Counted from the first letter of the stretch, positions 54,431 through 63,480 are shown. The stretch is 64,000 nucleotides of DNA from Leucobacter sp. OH1287 (GCF_003859945.1 NZ_RQYM01000004.1:82155-146154), one strand, 5' to 3'. Made by a program: numbers and translations. Notes: generated from the letters alone by a model not told the origin.

Positions 54431-55576
54431 CTAGTTGTGCAATCGCTTCGCACTCCAGTCCTCCTCAATCTCGAATCCGGCATTGTTTTCGCCTTTAATT
54501 TCAGCCGCTGCGATGCGCGCAATGGCAGGTGCGAGCTGTATCCCAGATCCGCCTGCTCCCAACGCGCAGATGACCCCGGGTTTGTCCGGATGTTTTCCAA
54601 CGATTGGCTTCAAGTCAGGTGTTGTTGGGTAAATGCCCTGCCAGCTACGATCAAGTTGCAAGTCTTCTGCATTCTGTAGCCGGCCAAAAAGCAATCCTGC
54701 GATTCTTTCCAGCATCTCATCTGTCACGCTTTGCAACTGCATGTCCGGATCTACTATGTCGCCTGTTATCTCGTCTGTATGCAACCCTGCGATAAGATGC
54801 GCTTTACCTTCTGATCTGAAGTAGACACCATCTACTCCAGATCCCGGAACATAGTCCATAACAAACGGAGTTCCGCTCGTGGCACCATCTAGCTTGATTG
54901 TGATGGCACCCTGTAATTGTGGCTGTAATGGAACCGGCGCGTTGAGCATATCTCCTACCTGTCCAGCATGTGCACCAGCAGCATTTACCACATAATCAGC
55001 ATCAAACGCGGCCTCAGAGGTTTTGATTTGCCACATACCTTCAATGAAATCCGCTGCTAACGCGGGTGTTCCCGCGTGCACTCTTCCGCCTTTTTGTCGG
55101 ATCAGCCTTGCCAACGTTTGGCAAACCTCGTAACCGTCTACATAGCCATCCCATTTGCCATAGAGTCCTCCAACCACATCTTCAGTTATCAAATGCGGCC
55201 AACGGTTAGCAATTTCCGCTGAGGTTAAGAGTTCGGTGTCGGTAATTCCAAACCCGGCTTGTATTTTTTGACTCTCTTGAAACCTTGCCATGTCATCTTC
55301 GCTCTTACCAAGTCGTAAGTAGCCGCAGTGCGTGAAACCCACTCCGTGATTCTCTTCTAGATCGCTAAACACATCCCTAGCGAATGCGCGCACCTGCACA
55401 TCTTTGCCAGTGAAATATTGTGTTTCTACCATTCCAACAGATCGCCCAGATGATCCATCGCCTGGGTTTGCCCCGTCTAGAACATCAACCTCATATCTGT
55501 CGTTATCGAGCAGTTCCAGCGCTGTAAACAAACCAAGAACACCTGCACCAATAATGACCACTTTCTGCTTCTTCAT
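54431..55576 (-). CDS. DAO-family FAD-dependent amine/amino acid dehydrogenase
   Basis: Flavoprotein of 381 residues. The FAD-binding start is KVVIIGAGVLGLFTALELLD, then GSSGRSVGMVETQYF. A second nucleotide-binding element (ADYVVNAAGAHAGQVGDML) and the C-terminal GIYPTTPDLKPIVGKHPDKP with GAGGSGIQLAPAIARI are typical of the DAO/sarcosine oxidase-beta/PuuB group, which oxidises a C-N bond. Adjacent divergent ETF genes suggest a dehydrogenase passing electrons to ETF rather than an oxidase. The start at 55576 has a GAGGAAA ribosome site. A 128-bp gap precedes the aldehyde dehydrogenase. The substrate is inferred. Confidence 0.85.
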   Translation of the reverse strand: MKKQKVVIIGAGVLGLFTALELLDNDRYEVDVLDGANPGDGSSGRSVGMVETQYFTGKDVQVRAFARDVFSDLEENHGVGFTHCGYLRLGKSEDDMARFQESQKIQAGFGITDTELLTSAEIANRWPHLITEDVVGGLYGKWDGYVDGYEVCQTLARLIRQKGGRVHAGTPALAADFIEGMWQIKTSEAAFDADYVVNAAGAHAGQVGDMLNAPVPLQPQLQGAITIKLDGATSGTPFVMDYVPGSGVDGVYFRSEGKAHLIAGLHTDEITGDIVDPDMQLQSVTDEMLERIAGLLFGRLQNAEDLQLDRSWQGIYPTTPDLKPIVGKHPDKPGVICALGAGGSGIQLAPAIARIAAAEIKGENNAGFEIEEDWSAKRLHN

Positions 55577-55678
55577 CGAATTTCCTCTCACGTGAGATAG
55601 TCGCACCACCAGATGTAGTAATACCAACCAGCTTCAACACTATAGAACTATTGTTTTAAACTTAACCCCAAAGTCGCA

Positions 55679-55698
55679 TTGTGTCAAATCCGAGACAA
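55679..55698. promoter_or_regulatory. Imperfect inverted repeat in the divergent promoter region
   Basis: TTGTGTC-N6-GAGACAA (one mismatch between arms) lies in the 280-bp gap between the flavoprotein gene and etfB. An AATTATAATGG sequence, a plausible -10, follows 7 bp downstream. It is a candidate operator for the island's GntR regulator. Confidence 0.3.
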
Positions 55699-55856
55699 GG
55701 AAAATTATAATGGCTGCTTTTCGCCGCAATATCACTCGATTAGTAAAACAACAAGACTATCGTATATGATTGCATGAAGCGCAACCGCGTATAGCACACA
55801 GGCTGCCACATAGCGCCAGCCCGATCACGACAAGCGTTAGACACCAAGGGAAACCA

Positions 55857-56645
55857 ATGCGAATCGTAGTACTAATCAAAGAAGTCCCGGACTCCGCGGC
55901 AAAACCCAGCCTCAACATTGAAACCGGGTTGACCGTACGCCAGGAAACAGATAATGCTATTGATGAGATAAACGAGCGTGCCCTGGAAGCTGCGCTACGC
56001 CTCGCTGAAAAGTCCGAAAACTCTGAGGTGGCGCTGCTATCGCTTTCGCCAGCATCGGGTGAAGCCGTGCTCAGGAGAGGGCTGGCAATAGGCGCCGATT
56101 CAGCAACCCATATTTGTGATCCGCTCTTAGTCGGCGCAGATCTTGGTCTAACAGCTCGTGCCTTGTCTGCATCCCTACAAACAACAGAGTTTGATCTAGT
56201 GATAGCTGGCAATTCATCTAGTGATAGCGGAACGGGAGCAATACCATTTATGCTCTCTGAAATCCTAGGTATCCCATGCGTCACCGGATTGTCATCCCTG
56301 GAGCATGTTGACTCCCAAAGTTTCTTAGCAACTAGAAACACTGAAACGAATGTTGAAACACTAAAAGTTGCCTACCCAGCGATTGTAACTATTACAGAGT
56401 CGTTTCCCGAGTGTCGGCACCCAAATTTCAAAGGCATATTGGCCGCGAAGAAGAAGCCGTTACAGGCTCACAACTTGAGCGATCTAGGCTTAGAAATTAA
56501 TCCGGAAGCTGTAGCCTACTCTGTCGTTTTATCAGCGAGCCAAAGACCAAGCCGCGCGGCTGGCGTGAAAATAGTAGATTCGGGATCTGCCGCCAAAGAA
56601 CTAGCCCATTTTTTGATGAGCAAAGGACTACTAGATAGGGGGTAA
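55857..56645 (+). CDS. etfB: Electron transfer flavoprotein beta subunit
   Basis: Protein of 262 residues. It starts [20 protein letters not shown], the usual EtfB opening, with [20 protein letters not shown] and [20 protein letters not shown] (nucleotide-binding region). The ATG at 55857 with an AAGGGA site is chosen over a longer frame. EtfB pairs with EtfA and carries electrons from the neighbouring flavoprotein dehydrogenase. The gene heads the plus-strand operon etfB-etfA-cytochrome b-pcaI-pcaJ-pcaF. Confidence 0.93.
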   Translation: MRIVVLIKEVPDSAAKPSLNIETGLTVRQETDNAIDEINERALEAALRLAEKSENSEVALLSLSPASGEAVLRRGLAIGADSATHICDPLLVGADLGLTARALSASLQTTEFDLVIAGNSSSDSGTGAIPFMLSEILGIPCVTGLSSLEHVDSQSFLATRNTETNVETLKVAYPAIVTITESFPECRHPNFKGILAAKKKPLQAHNLSDLGLEINPEAVAYSVVLSASQRPSRAAGVKIVDSGSAAKELAHFLMSKGLLDRG

Positions 56646-56650
56646 CGGTC

Positions 56651-57664
56651 TTGTCTACAACAGTGATCAATCCTATTTTGGTGCAACCAGACTTTAACCT
56701 TACGGGTTTAATCAGCGATCAGAGTCTGAGCTTGATTAATGTGGCAAGCACCGTTGGAACACCTGTGGTCATTCTTCCAAAGCTAGAGGACAAAGAATCA
56801 GAAACCATTAAATCTCTTGCATCAGCTGGCGCTTCTGCTGTACTTAGAACCTCATGCTCCTGCAAATCATCCGTTAGTTGTGCGGTTACGGCAATATGCT
56901 CCGCCATCAAATTGACAGCTGCGGATGCCATTCTTCTCACGACTTCTGATCCCCACGTTGAGATAGCTGCGAGAGCCTCTATACGGGCAGGAATACCTCT
57001 GGCAAGTAATGCAGCGAAAATACTCAGAGATGAACTGGGGATTGTCGCTGAGCATAGCGTATTTGGTGGCAGCTATTCGGTAACATCTGCGCCTACTGTA
57101 GGTCCCCTACTAGTCAATTTGCTAACCTCACCGACTGAGACCAAGATTACTAGCGCAGTAGGCATCGACCCGTTGATCATTGATCTAGAACATTCCTGCA
57201 GCGCGGCAGAACAGTACGAAATCACTGCAAGCACGCCCAAAGACATCGACTTATCTCGCCCAAAACTAAAGACTGCACAGACAGTAGTGGCTGGGGGTCG
57301 TGGACTAAACACGACTAAAGATTTTTCGTTGGTTTACGAGTTAGCCGATACTCTACATGCCGCGGTAGGGGCATCTAGGGCTGCAGTAGATTCAGGGTTC
57401 GTCCCTGCTGATCTGCAGATTGGGCAAACCGGGTTATCGGTAGCTCCAGAACTATACATAGCGTTGGGGATTTCGGGTGCGATACAGCACGTAGCTGGAA
57501 TGCAAAACTCCCAAGTCATAGTTGCTATCAACCAAGACGCCGACGCACCAATCTTCAACATCGCAGATTTCGGGATCGTCGGGGATCTTTTCACGGTAGT
57601 GCCGCAGCTAATTAGCGAAATCGAAAGTTTGAACAAGAAGAACAACTATGCCGAAGAAAACTGA
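56651..57664 (+). CDS. etfA: Electron transfer flavoprotein alpha subunit
   Basis: Protein of 337 residues, probably starting at a TTG preceded by a GGGGG-rich ribosome site 5 bp after etfB. The N-terminal domain is divergent and contains four cysteines in [15 protein letters not shown]. The C-terminal FAD domain is well conserved: [20 protein letters not shown], then [20 protein letters not shown] and [20 protein letters not shown]. It forms the ETF heterodimer with EtfB. Its end overlaps the cytochrome b gene by 17 bp. Confidence 0.93.
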   Translation: MSTTVINPILVQPDFNLTGLISDQSLSLINVASTVGTPVVILPKLEDKESETIKSLASAGASAVLRTSCSCKSSVSCAVTAICSAIKLTAADAILLTTSDPHVEIAARASIRAGIPLASNAAKILRDELGIVAEHSVFGGSYSVTSAPTVGPLLVNLLTSPTETKITSAVGIDPLIIDLEHSCSAAEQYEITASTPKDIDLSRPKLKTAQTVVAGGRGLNTTKDFSLVYELADTLHAAVGASRAAVDSGFVPADLQIGQTGLSVAPELYIALGISGAIQHVAGMQNSQVIVAINQDADAPIFNIADFGIVGDLFTVVPQLISEIESLNKKNNYAEEN

Positions 57665-58799
57665 CAACCCAGGAATTGAAAAACCTATCAGGCGGGGGCT
57701 TCCACGTGTTTCCTCTGGTGATCCGTGGCCCCCTGAATCACACTGTATAAACATCTACGGTGTGGCAGAGTCGTCAATATTTTGCAGTATCACAACAAGT
57801 CCCAAAGACTCAACAAGCAATAATAGCTCTGGCAACCTTACAGGCCAGAAAGAGCCCGCTGCCTTGAGCACTCTACCTACTGTTGCCAAAAAGTCAGGCA
57901 TGAAAATAGAGGTGAGAGTACTTCTCCTCTTCATGGCTGCTGCGCTTATGGCCTTTGTCATTATGGGCGCACAGTCCCTAGTACAAACAAGAGATGTTAA
58001 GGAGTTCATTACTCTATATCCTGGAGTGATTACCCAACCGTTAGAGACTGTGCACGGTGTCCCGATCTGGCTAAGCTGGCAACATTTCTTGAACGCTTTC
58101 TTCATGGTTCTGATTATCCGTTCTGGACTCCAGATACGAAGAGAGAGAAATCCCCGTGCGTTCTGGTCCCCTCGGTGGAACCGCAACAGAAAGATCAGCC
58201 TAACTGTATGGCTACACCAGATGCTAGACCTTCTGTGGTTGCTGAACGGTGTGATTTTCATATTCCTTCTGTTTGCAACAGGGCAATGGGTCAAGATTGT
58301 TCCGCTCAGTTGGGAAGTATTCCCCCACTCCGTCTCTGTTGCGTTGCAATATGCTTCACTAGATTGGCCAACAGAAAATGGGTGGATCCACTACAACGCA
58401 TTACAACAGTTAGCCTATACTGCAACAGTTTTCGTCGCTGCGCCGCTTGCAGCGCTTACCGGATTTAGACTAGGCAGTCTATGGCCGACAAAATCTGCTC
58501 TGCTTAGTCGCTTATACCCAGTTGCGATAGCGCGGAAGCTCCACTTCTATGTGATGATCTACTTCGTCTTTTTCATCGTCGTACATGTGACACTGGTGTT
58601 TTCGACTGGAGCCCTTCGAAATCTAAACCACATGTTTGCTGCTCAGGGATCTTCTGACCCTTCTGAATTCTCGCGGAACTGGCTTGGATTCTGGCTCTTT
58701 ATGTTGGCCACCGCAGTTACTATTCTCGCTGCCTGGTTCCTAAAACCGCGAATAATAAGTCCCCTCGCAAATCTTCTCGGAAGGGTTAGCAGCAAATAG
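57648..58799 (+). CDS. Membrane cytochrome b (formate dehydrogenase-gamma/b561-like)
   Basis: Protein of 383 residues. The N-terminal 85 residues are soluble and include [18 protein letters not shown]. Four or more membrane helices follow from about residue 88 ([80 protein letters not shown]). His residues within helices could ligate two hemes b. The start overlaps etfA, so the products are probably functionally linked: a membrane partner passing electrons from ETF (or the flavoprotein) to quinone, in place of the usual ETF-quinone oxidoreductase. This role is inferred from position. An alternative start at 57901 would remove the soluble head. Confidence 0.8.
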   Translation: MPKKTDNPGIEKPIRRGLPRVSSGDPWPPESHCINIYGVAESSIFCSITTSPKDSTSNNSSGNLTGQKEPAALSTLPTVAKKSGMKIEVRVLLLFMAAALMAFVIMGAQSLVQTRDVKEFITLYPGVITQPLETVHGVPIWLSWQHFLNAFFMVLIIRSGLQIRRERNPRAFWSPRWNRNRKISLTVWLHQMLDLLWLLNGVIFIFLLFATGQWVKIVPLSWEVFPHSVSVALQYASLDWPTENGWIHYNALQQLAYTATVFVAAPLAALTGFRLGSLWPTKSALLSRLYPVAIARKLHFYVMIYFVFFIVVHVTLVFSTGALRNLNHMFAAQGSSDPSEFSRNWLGFWLFMLATAVTILAAWFLKPRIISPLANLLGRVSSK

Positions 58800-58876
58800 C
58801 ATCACAAACCACCCCAGCTCAGAACAAACTCCAAACAAATTAGGCAACCCAAACACAATCTCAGATCGGCATCAAG

Positions 58877-59602
58877 ATGATTAATAAAGTTATAAGCTCA
58901 GTTGCTGAAGCTCTGGCTGACATACCCGATGAAGCAAGCATTATGATCGGGGGATTCGGCAGAGCCGGCCAACCCGTCGAGTTGATTAATGCCCTAATTA
59001 AACAGGGCGCTAAGAATTTAACAATCATTAATAACAACGCTGGGAATGGCGATACTGGGCTCGCCGCACTCCTAAAGCACAAGCGGGTTAGGAAGATTAT
59101 TTGTTCATTTCCTCGGCAATCTGATTCATGGGTTTTTGATACCCTCTATCGCAATAATGAAATCGAGCTGGAACTAGTACCGCAGGGTAACTTAGCGGAA
59201 CGAATCAGAGCAGCTGGTGCTGGCATAGGCGGGTTTTACACCCCGACAGGAGTGGGCACTGCCCTAGCAGAGGGCAAAGAGAACCGGGAGATCAACGGAA
59301 AAGACTACGTTCTAGAGTATCCGTTACACGCCGATTACTCCCTAATCAGCGCATACCAGGGTGATCGCTGGGGAAATTTGGTCTACCGAAAGACAGCTCG
59401 CAATTTTGGTCCGATTATGGCGAGCGCAGCCACAACTACCATTGCGCAGGTGGATAGAGTACTGCCACTGGGTTCTCTCGACCCTGAGCATGTGGTTACT
59501 CCTGGAATCTACGTGAACAGAATTGTGCCCGTGGGTGAGAGAGGTTGGCTAAAGAACGGAGTCTTCACAGGCGGTGTGGATCTATCAGGCAACCCTCTAT
59601 AA
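58877..59602 (+). CDS. pcaI: 3-oxoadipate CoA-transferase subunit A
   Basis: Protein of 241 residues. The glycine-rich IMIGGFGRAGQPVELINALI, IINNNAGNGDTGLAALLKHK, SFPRQSDSWVFDTLYRNNEI and LVPQGNLAERIRAAGAGIGG follow PcaI/CatI of aromatic-degrading bacteria closely. It transfers CoA from succinyl-CoA to 3-oxoadipate with PcaJ. The following genes are pcaJ and pcaF, completing the lower beta-ketoadipate route. No catechol or protocatechuate cleavage genes occur in the window, so 3-oxoadipate must have another origin. The gene is 77 bp after the cytochrome b gene. Confidence 0.9.
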   Translation: MINKVISSVAEALADIPDEASIMIGGFGRAGQPVELINALIKQGAKNLTIINNNAGNGDTGLAALLKHKRVRKIICSFPRQSDSWVFDTLYRNNEIELELVPQGNLAERIRAAGAGIGGFYTPTGVGTALAEGKENREINGKDYVLEYPLHADYSLISAYQGDRWGNLVYRKTARNFGPIMASAATTTIAQVDRVLPLGSLDPEHVVTPGIYVNRIVPVGERGWLKNGVFTGGVDLSGNPL

Positions 59603-59656
59603 CCAGCACCTCTAGGAAACCGGTTTATAACAGCATCCCAAAGGGAAGAGAATGAG

Positions 59657-60337
59657 ATGACACGCAAACTAACTCGACAGCAACTGGCTGCACGCATAGC
59701 AGCAGATATACCTGAAGGTTCAATCGTCAACCTCGGGATCGGTGCTCCTACGCTGATTGCCAACTATTTAGACAGCGAATCTGAGATTGTCTTACACACT
59801 GAAAACGGGATGCTCGGAATGGGTGGCGCTCCGGAAGAGACAGCGGTTGACCCTGATCTGATCAATGCAGGAAAACAGGCAGTTACTGAGGTCTCCGGTG
59901 CATCTTATTTCCACCATGCTGACTCGTTTGCCATGATGAGAGGCGGGCACCTTGATGTGTGTGTACTGGGTGCTTTTCAAGTAGCAGCAAACGGTGACTT
60001 AGCAAACTGGTCAACCGGTGAAGCTGACTCTATTCCGGCAGTGGGTGGCGCTATGGACTTGGCGATAGGCGCTAAGAGCGTCTATGTAATGACTGACCTG
60101 TTTACAAAGGCCGGTGATTGCAAGCTTGTTACCGAATGCACATACCCGGTGACAGGCAGGAACTGCGTATCCAGAGTCTATACCGATATGGCTCTCTTCG
60201 AGATAACACCCTCTGGTTTTGCAGTTTTAGAGAACTATACAGATATCTCTCTTTGCGACTTACAGACTTTGACCGACCTGCCCTTGCTCGATTTCACAAC
60301 ACAAAACCAAGACCACGATGAAAACGGAAGATCATGA
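59657..60337 (+). CDS. pcaJ: 3-oxoadipate CoA-transferase subunit B
   Basis: Protein of 226 residues. IVNLGIGAPTLIANYL, VLHTENGMLGMGGAPEE (the catalytic Glu in the ENG motif), FHHADSFAMMRGGHLDVCVL and ANWSTGEADSIPAVGGAMDL match PcaJ. It forms the active transferase with PcaI. Its stop overlaps the thiolase start (ATGA), so the transferase and thiolase are co-translated. The ribosome site is AGGGAAGAG. Confidence 0.92.
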   Translation: MTRKLTRQQLAARIAADIPEGSIVNLGIGAPTLIANYLDSESEIVLHTENGMLGMGGAPEETAVDPDLINAGKQAVTEVSGASYFHHADSFAMMRGGHLDVCVLGAFQVAANGDLANWSTGEADSIPAVGGAMDLAIGAKSVYVMTDLFTKAGDCKLVTECTYPVTGRNCVSRVYTDMALFEITPSGFAVLENYTDISLCDLQTLTDLPLLDFTTQNQDHDENGRS

Positions 60338-61512
60338 TTGCAACAACTTATATTTACGATGCTGTTAGGACACCTTTTGGGAAAGCTGGAGGCGTACTAG
60401 CTTCTGTAAGACCTGACGATTTGGCGGCGCTAGTTATGCGCGAGATAGTTCGCCGTAATGATGTTGATCCGGGCATGATCCAGGATGTAATTTTTGGTGA
60501 TGCTAATCAAGCTGGCGAAGACAATCGAAACGTCGCCAGGTTCGGAGCACTACTTGCAGGCTTTCCAACCTCTGTTACCGGCGTCACCGTTAATAGACTC
60601 TGCGCTTCCTCAGTCGAGGCCGCCATTCAAGGCTCCCGGGCAATTGCAGCTGGAGACGCACAACTTGTGCTCACTGGTGGTGTCGAATCTATGAGCCGCT
60701 CACCTTTCGTTGTAGAGAAGTCTGCAAAAGGGTGGCCAGCGGTAGGGAACCAAACCCTTTGGAATACCTCGATTGGCTGGCGAATGGTTAATCCCGCCCT
60801 GCCAACGAGCTGGACTATTTCTAACGGGCAAGCAGCTGAGAAAATCGCTCAAGAGTTTCATATCTCTAGAGAAAAGCAGGACAGCTTCGCGGCACGATCT
60901 CATCAACTGGCAGCCTCTGCCTGGGCCTCGGGGGTGTTCGATGAAGAGGTTGTGAAGGTACCCGATGTGAACCTGGACCGCGATGAAGGGATCCGCCCTG
61001 ACACAGATGTTGCTAGGCTCTCCACGCTGAAACCACTATTTACGCGAGAGGCTCATGGCTCTGTAACAGCTGGAAACTCCTCGTCCATAAATGACGGTGC
61101 CTCTGCTGTTTTGCTCGGCTCTGAGAATGCCCTTCCAACTGAGCCTCTTGCCCAGATAGTAAGCAGCGCTGCTCACGGTGTAGATCCAGATTACTTCCCC
61201 ATCGCACCCATAGAAGCAGCCAATAAAGCCCTCGCCAAGGCAAACCTGACTTGGGCAGATGTTGAGTTTGTGGAGCTCAATGAGGCATTCGCCTCACAAG
61301 CACTCGCCTGCATCGCAGGGTGGCCAGATATGGATCCATCGAACGTGAACATCCACGGTGGCGCTATTGCGATAGGTCACCCGCTCGGCGCCTCTGGCGG
61401 CCGCATCATAGGACACGCTGCTCACGAGCTCAAACGTCGTGGATCTGGCATAGCTGTTGTGGCAATTTGCATCGGCGTCGGACAAGGTCTCGCTATGGTG
61501 ATTAAGCGGTGA
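60334..61512 (+). CDS. pcaF: 3-oxoadipyl-CoA thiolase
   Basis: Thiolase of 392 residues. The active-site Cys lies in VTVNRLCASSVEAAIQGSRA. The conserved LTGGVESMSRSPFVVEKSAK, NTSIGWRMVNP, VELNEAFASQALACIAGW and GGAIAIGHPLGASGGRI, plus the second Cys in VVAICIGVGQGLAMV, are present. NQAGEDNRNVARFGALLAG and the IGWRMVNP region favour the PcaF/PaaJ subfamily over general acetoacetyl-CoA thiolases. It splits 3-oxoadipyl-CoA into succinyl-CoA and acetyl-CoA. It is the last gene of the plus-strand operon. Confidence 0.92.
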   Translation: MIATTYIYDAVRTPFGKAGGVLASVRPDDLAALVMREIVRRNDVDPGMIQDVIFGDANQAGEDNRNVARFGALLAGFPTSVTGVTVNRLCASSVEAAIQGSRAIAAGDAQLVLTGGVESMSRSPFVVEKSAKGWPAVGNQTLWNTSIGWRMVNPALPTSWTISNGQAAEKIAQEFHISREKQDSFAARSHQLAASAWASGVFDEEVVKVPDVNLDRDEGIRPDTDVARLSTLKPLFTREAHGSVTAGNSSSINDGASAVLLGSENALPTEPLAQIVSSAAHGVDPDYFPIAPIEAANKALAKANLTWADVEFVELNEAFASQALACIAGWPDMDPSNVNIHGGAIAIGHPLGASGGRIIGHAAHELKRRGSGIAVVAICIGVGQGLAMVIKR

Positions 61513-61608
61513 AATCAAAATGGTGAGGGAGCATAGTGCGGTGTTTGTGCCGTAATTCGTGACCTCCAGAATGGCGTTGATTGTCAGAGCGCAGGATGGC
61601 TCACTTTT

Positions 61609-61643
61609 ACTGCGGTTTTGGCTCAATTCTAGATGCGGTTACA
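61609..61643 (+). repeat. 35-bp island-flanking direct repeat, right copy
   Basis: ACTGCGGTTTTGGCTCAATT, then CTAGATGCGGTTACA. It matches the copy at 46942-46976 at 31 of 35 positions. It lies just before a decayed IS3 OrfA and may be that element's left terminal repeat. Confidence 0.75.
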
Positions 61644-61698
61644 CACTGAATTGCCTGGGGTTTTGTTGCGCACCATTTGGGTGAAAGGAACTGTATCT

Positions 61699-61941
61699 AT
61701 GGCACCAAAATTTTCTAGTGCGTTTTAAGAACGCTACTACCTTTAACAGTGAAACATCACCAGGTGCACTCATGTAGGAGGTTGCCGAGAAGTTGGGCAT
61801 ATCACCATATACAATCAAAGACAGGATGCGCCAGAATTCTACTCCCACAAAAATAGTAATGCTGCTGTGATTGATTACGGGGCAAACGTTCGTTTACGGG
61901 CTAAAAATCTTGAACTCCGCAGGGTGTACAATCTGCTTAAA
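61699..61941 (+). pseudogene. Decayed IS3-family OrfA, plus strand
   Basis: The reading MAPKFSSAF-stop-ERYYL corresponds to the start of an IS3 OrfA (M.KFS.EFRERA). After several stops and a frame change it continues EVAEKLGISPYTIKDRMRQN, a transposase helix-turn-helix, and AKNLELRRVYNLLK, the C-terminal leucine-zipper end. At least three in-frame stops make it non-functional. It is joined tail to tail with a second OrfA remnant on the other strand. Confidence 0.75.
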
Positions 61942-62215
61942 AGCCGAGGCAGCCTTGAGTAGATAATTAACCAGGCCCAACTCAACAATCTTGCGTCTCA
62001 AACTCTTCCTCTCTGCTACTAGTGAGCCATCCTCACGGTCTTGAGTCACCCTGGGATCGTAATACTATCACCTAATGCTTTTAAACTAATCCCAAGCTTC
62101 TGGGCGATCAAGCGGATCACCTTGCATAATAAACACATCTGGCCAGCAACTAAGAAATCACTCACCAAATGAACAGCGAGCTGCTTAAACTCCACTCAGA
62201 TTCCTTCAGCATAAG
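61936..62215 (-). pseudogene. Decayed IS3-family OrfA, minus strand
   Basis: On the minus strand, VEFKQLAVHLVSDF and LIAQKLGISLKALGDSI resemble the HTH part of an IS3 OrfA. After a stop and frameshift, REDGSLVAERKSLRRKIVEL and VNYLLKAASAF match its C-terminal end (family ...EILKAASAFF). No OrfB follows. The rest of the 61513-62342 interval shows no gene; only these remnants and a repeat could be recognised. Confidence 0.7.
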
Positions 62216-62342
62216 AACCATCTTTCAGGTTTCGCCCCGGTATGAAACCCGAACGGGTACGATGCGACAGAATTAATCATGAACTATAACACACCTTGCA
62301 GTATACCTATCTTTTGATTCTAATGACATATAAAATGAGAGA

Positions 62343-62576
62343 ATGACTGATAAGATTGACAACAACGTACTCGACACACTTACACTCCGTTTTCTTGGTG
62401 AAAACAAAGATGGTTCTGCTATCCACGAACTTCCTGCAGCCCACGTCGCTGAAGTGCTTCAAGGCCTAGTCAAGATTGCCAGCGATTTCGACAAAGCAAG
62501 TGAATTGAACACAGAATACCCTGGCGGCTTCGAGGTGCTGGTTCGACCCGCGAAAGAAGGATCCTGGGACTGCTGC
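62343..62576 (+). pseudogene. Hypothetical gene interrupted by IS3, 5' part
   Basis: The 78 codons begin MTDKIDNNVLDTLTLRFLGE and end PAKEGSWDC at the IS3 left end. No family is recognised; the content is mixed and soluble. The reading frame resumes without a shift at 63826 on the far side of the element (SSLPPLGKAATIEQLNDQLK), so both parts belong to one disrupted gene. The lower GC resembles the island rather than the core. Confidence 0.7.
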
Positions 62577-62593
62577 TGGTTTTGGTGACAATC
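62577..62593 (+). repeat. IS3 left terminal inverted repeat
   Basis: TGGTTTTGGTGACAATC, the exact reverse complement of 63809-63825. Confidence 0.92.
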
Positions 62594-62598
62594 ACTAT

Positions 62599-63480
62599 CT
62601 AACCGTGCGCAGTCGCGCACACTCCCATCATGGCCTCGAACTCTATAGGCGTCAACCTAGCTAACCGCTTCTGCCTGCGCCTGCGATGATAAGTCCTTTC
62701 TATCCACATGAAAATCTCCTGCCTAAGCTCCCTCCGAGTGTTCCACACCCTCCGATCAAGCACGTTCTTTTGCAGCAAAGCAAAAAACGATTCCATAGCC
62801 GCATTATCGCCACAAGCGCCAGCCTTACCCATCGAACCTTGAAGCTTAGCCACTCGCAACAGACTTATGAACTTCCCCGACCGGAACTGGCCACCCCGGT
62901 CTGAATGAACCACACAACCGGCAACATCACCCCGCAAAGCAACAGCCGCCGACAGTGCCCTAACAGCAAGATCCGCCGTCATCCTGGAATCCATCGCATA
63001 ACCCACAATCCGGTTAGAGAACAAGTCCTTAACCGCACACAAATACAGTTTCCCCTCACGGGTAGGATGCTCTGTAATGTCAGTCAACCAAACCTGGTTA
63101 GGCTTAACGGCAGTAAAGTTACGCTGCACCAGATCATCATGAATCGCAGGCAACGATTTACTGGCTTTAGGACCCTTCCTTACAATCTTGGCTTTAATCC
63201 CGATACTGTTACACAGCTTCCAGGCTGTTCTCTCTGACATCACCAGTCCACGTTCAGCGGCCTGATCGCAAAGCAGTCGATACCCAAACTCTGGCACCTC
63301 CTCATGGATTCTCTCAAGCATCCTAAGCCGCTGTTCCCGCTGTTTCTCCCGTAAGGGTTTCTCCGGGTTTTTAAGCCACCTATAGTAAGGCTGTCTTGCT
63401 AGTTTCAGCACCCTGCAGCAGGCACTTACCGGTATCCCGCTAGCTGATAGTTCTCTAACTAGCGGGTAGAACCTTTTGAC
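62599..63480 (-). CDS. IS3-family transposase OrfB (DDE integrase)
   Basis: Catalytic part of the transposase. The open frame runs from KRFYPLVRELSASGIPVSAC at its upstream end; an internal ATG exists at 63411. The DDE residues are in VWLTDITEHPTREGKLYL, VHSDRGGQFRSGKF and AAMESFFALLQKNVLDRR. An HTH_21-like region lies before them. The frame is -1 relative to orfA and overlaps it. An AAAAGG stretch at 63472-63477 is the likely slippery site for making the OrfAB fusion, as in other IS3-family elements. Confidence 0.93.
   Translation of the reverse strand, partial: VKRFYPLVRELSASGIPVSACCRVLKLARQPYYRWLKNPEKPLREKQREQRLRMLERIHEEVPEFGYRLLCDQAAERGLVMSERTAWKLCNSIGIKAKIVRKGPKASKSLPAIHDDLVQRNFTAVKPNQVWLTDITEHPTREGKLYLCAVKDLFSNRIVGYAMDSRMTADLAVRALSAAVALRGDVAGCVVHSDRGGQFRSGKFISLLRVAKLQGSMGKAGACGDNAAMESFFALLQKNVLDRRVWNTRRELRQEIFMWIERTYHRRRRQKRLARLTPIEFEAMMGVCATAHG

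Larger units (their letters stand above)
46942..61643. other. Putative acquired catabolic island
   Basis: The segment lies directly behind tRNA-Met and is bounded by 35-bp direct repeats. It is visibly AT-richer than the preceding 46 kb and nearly free of the GGATCC palindrome that is abundant there. It encodes one complete-looking catabolic system with its own regulator, importer and electron-transfer chain. No integrase gene is present, so transfer may have been IS-mediated. Confidence 0.65.

Noticed and set aside
60334..61512. Polyhydroxybutyrate or acetoacetate metabolism by thiolase plus CoA-transferase
   Set aside because: Sequence blocks of the transferase subunits and thiolase follow PcaI, PcaJ and PcaF more closely than acetoacetate enzymes. 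No PHB genes are nearby.
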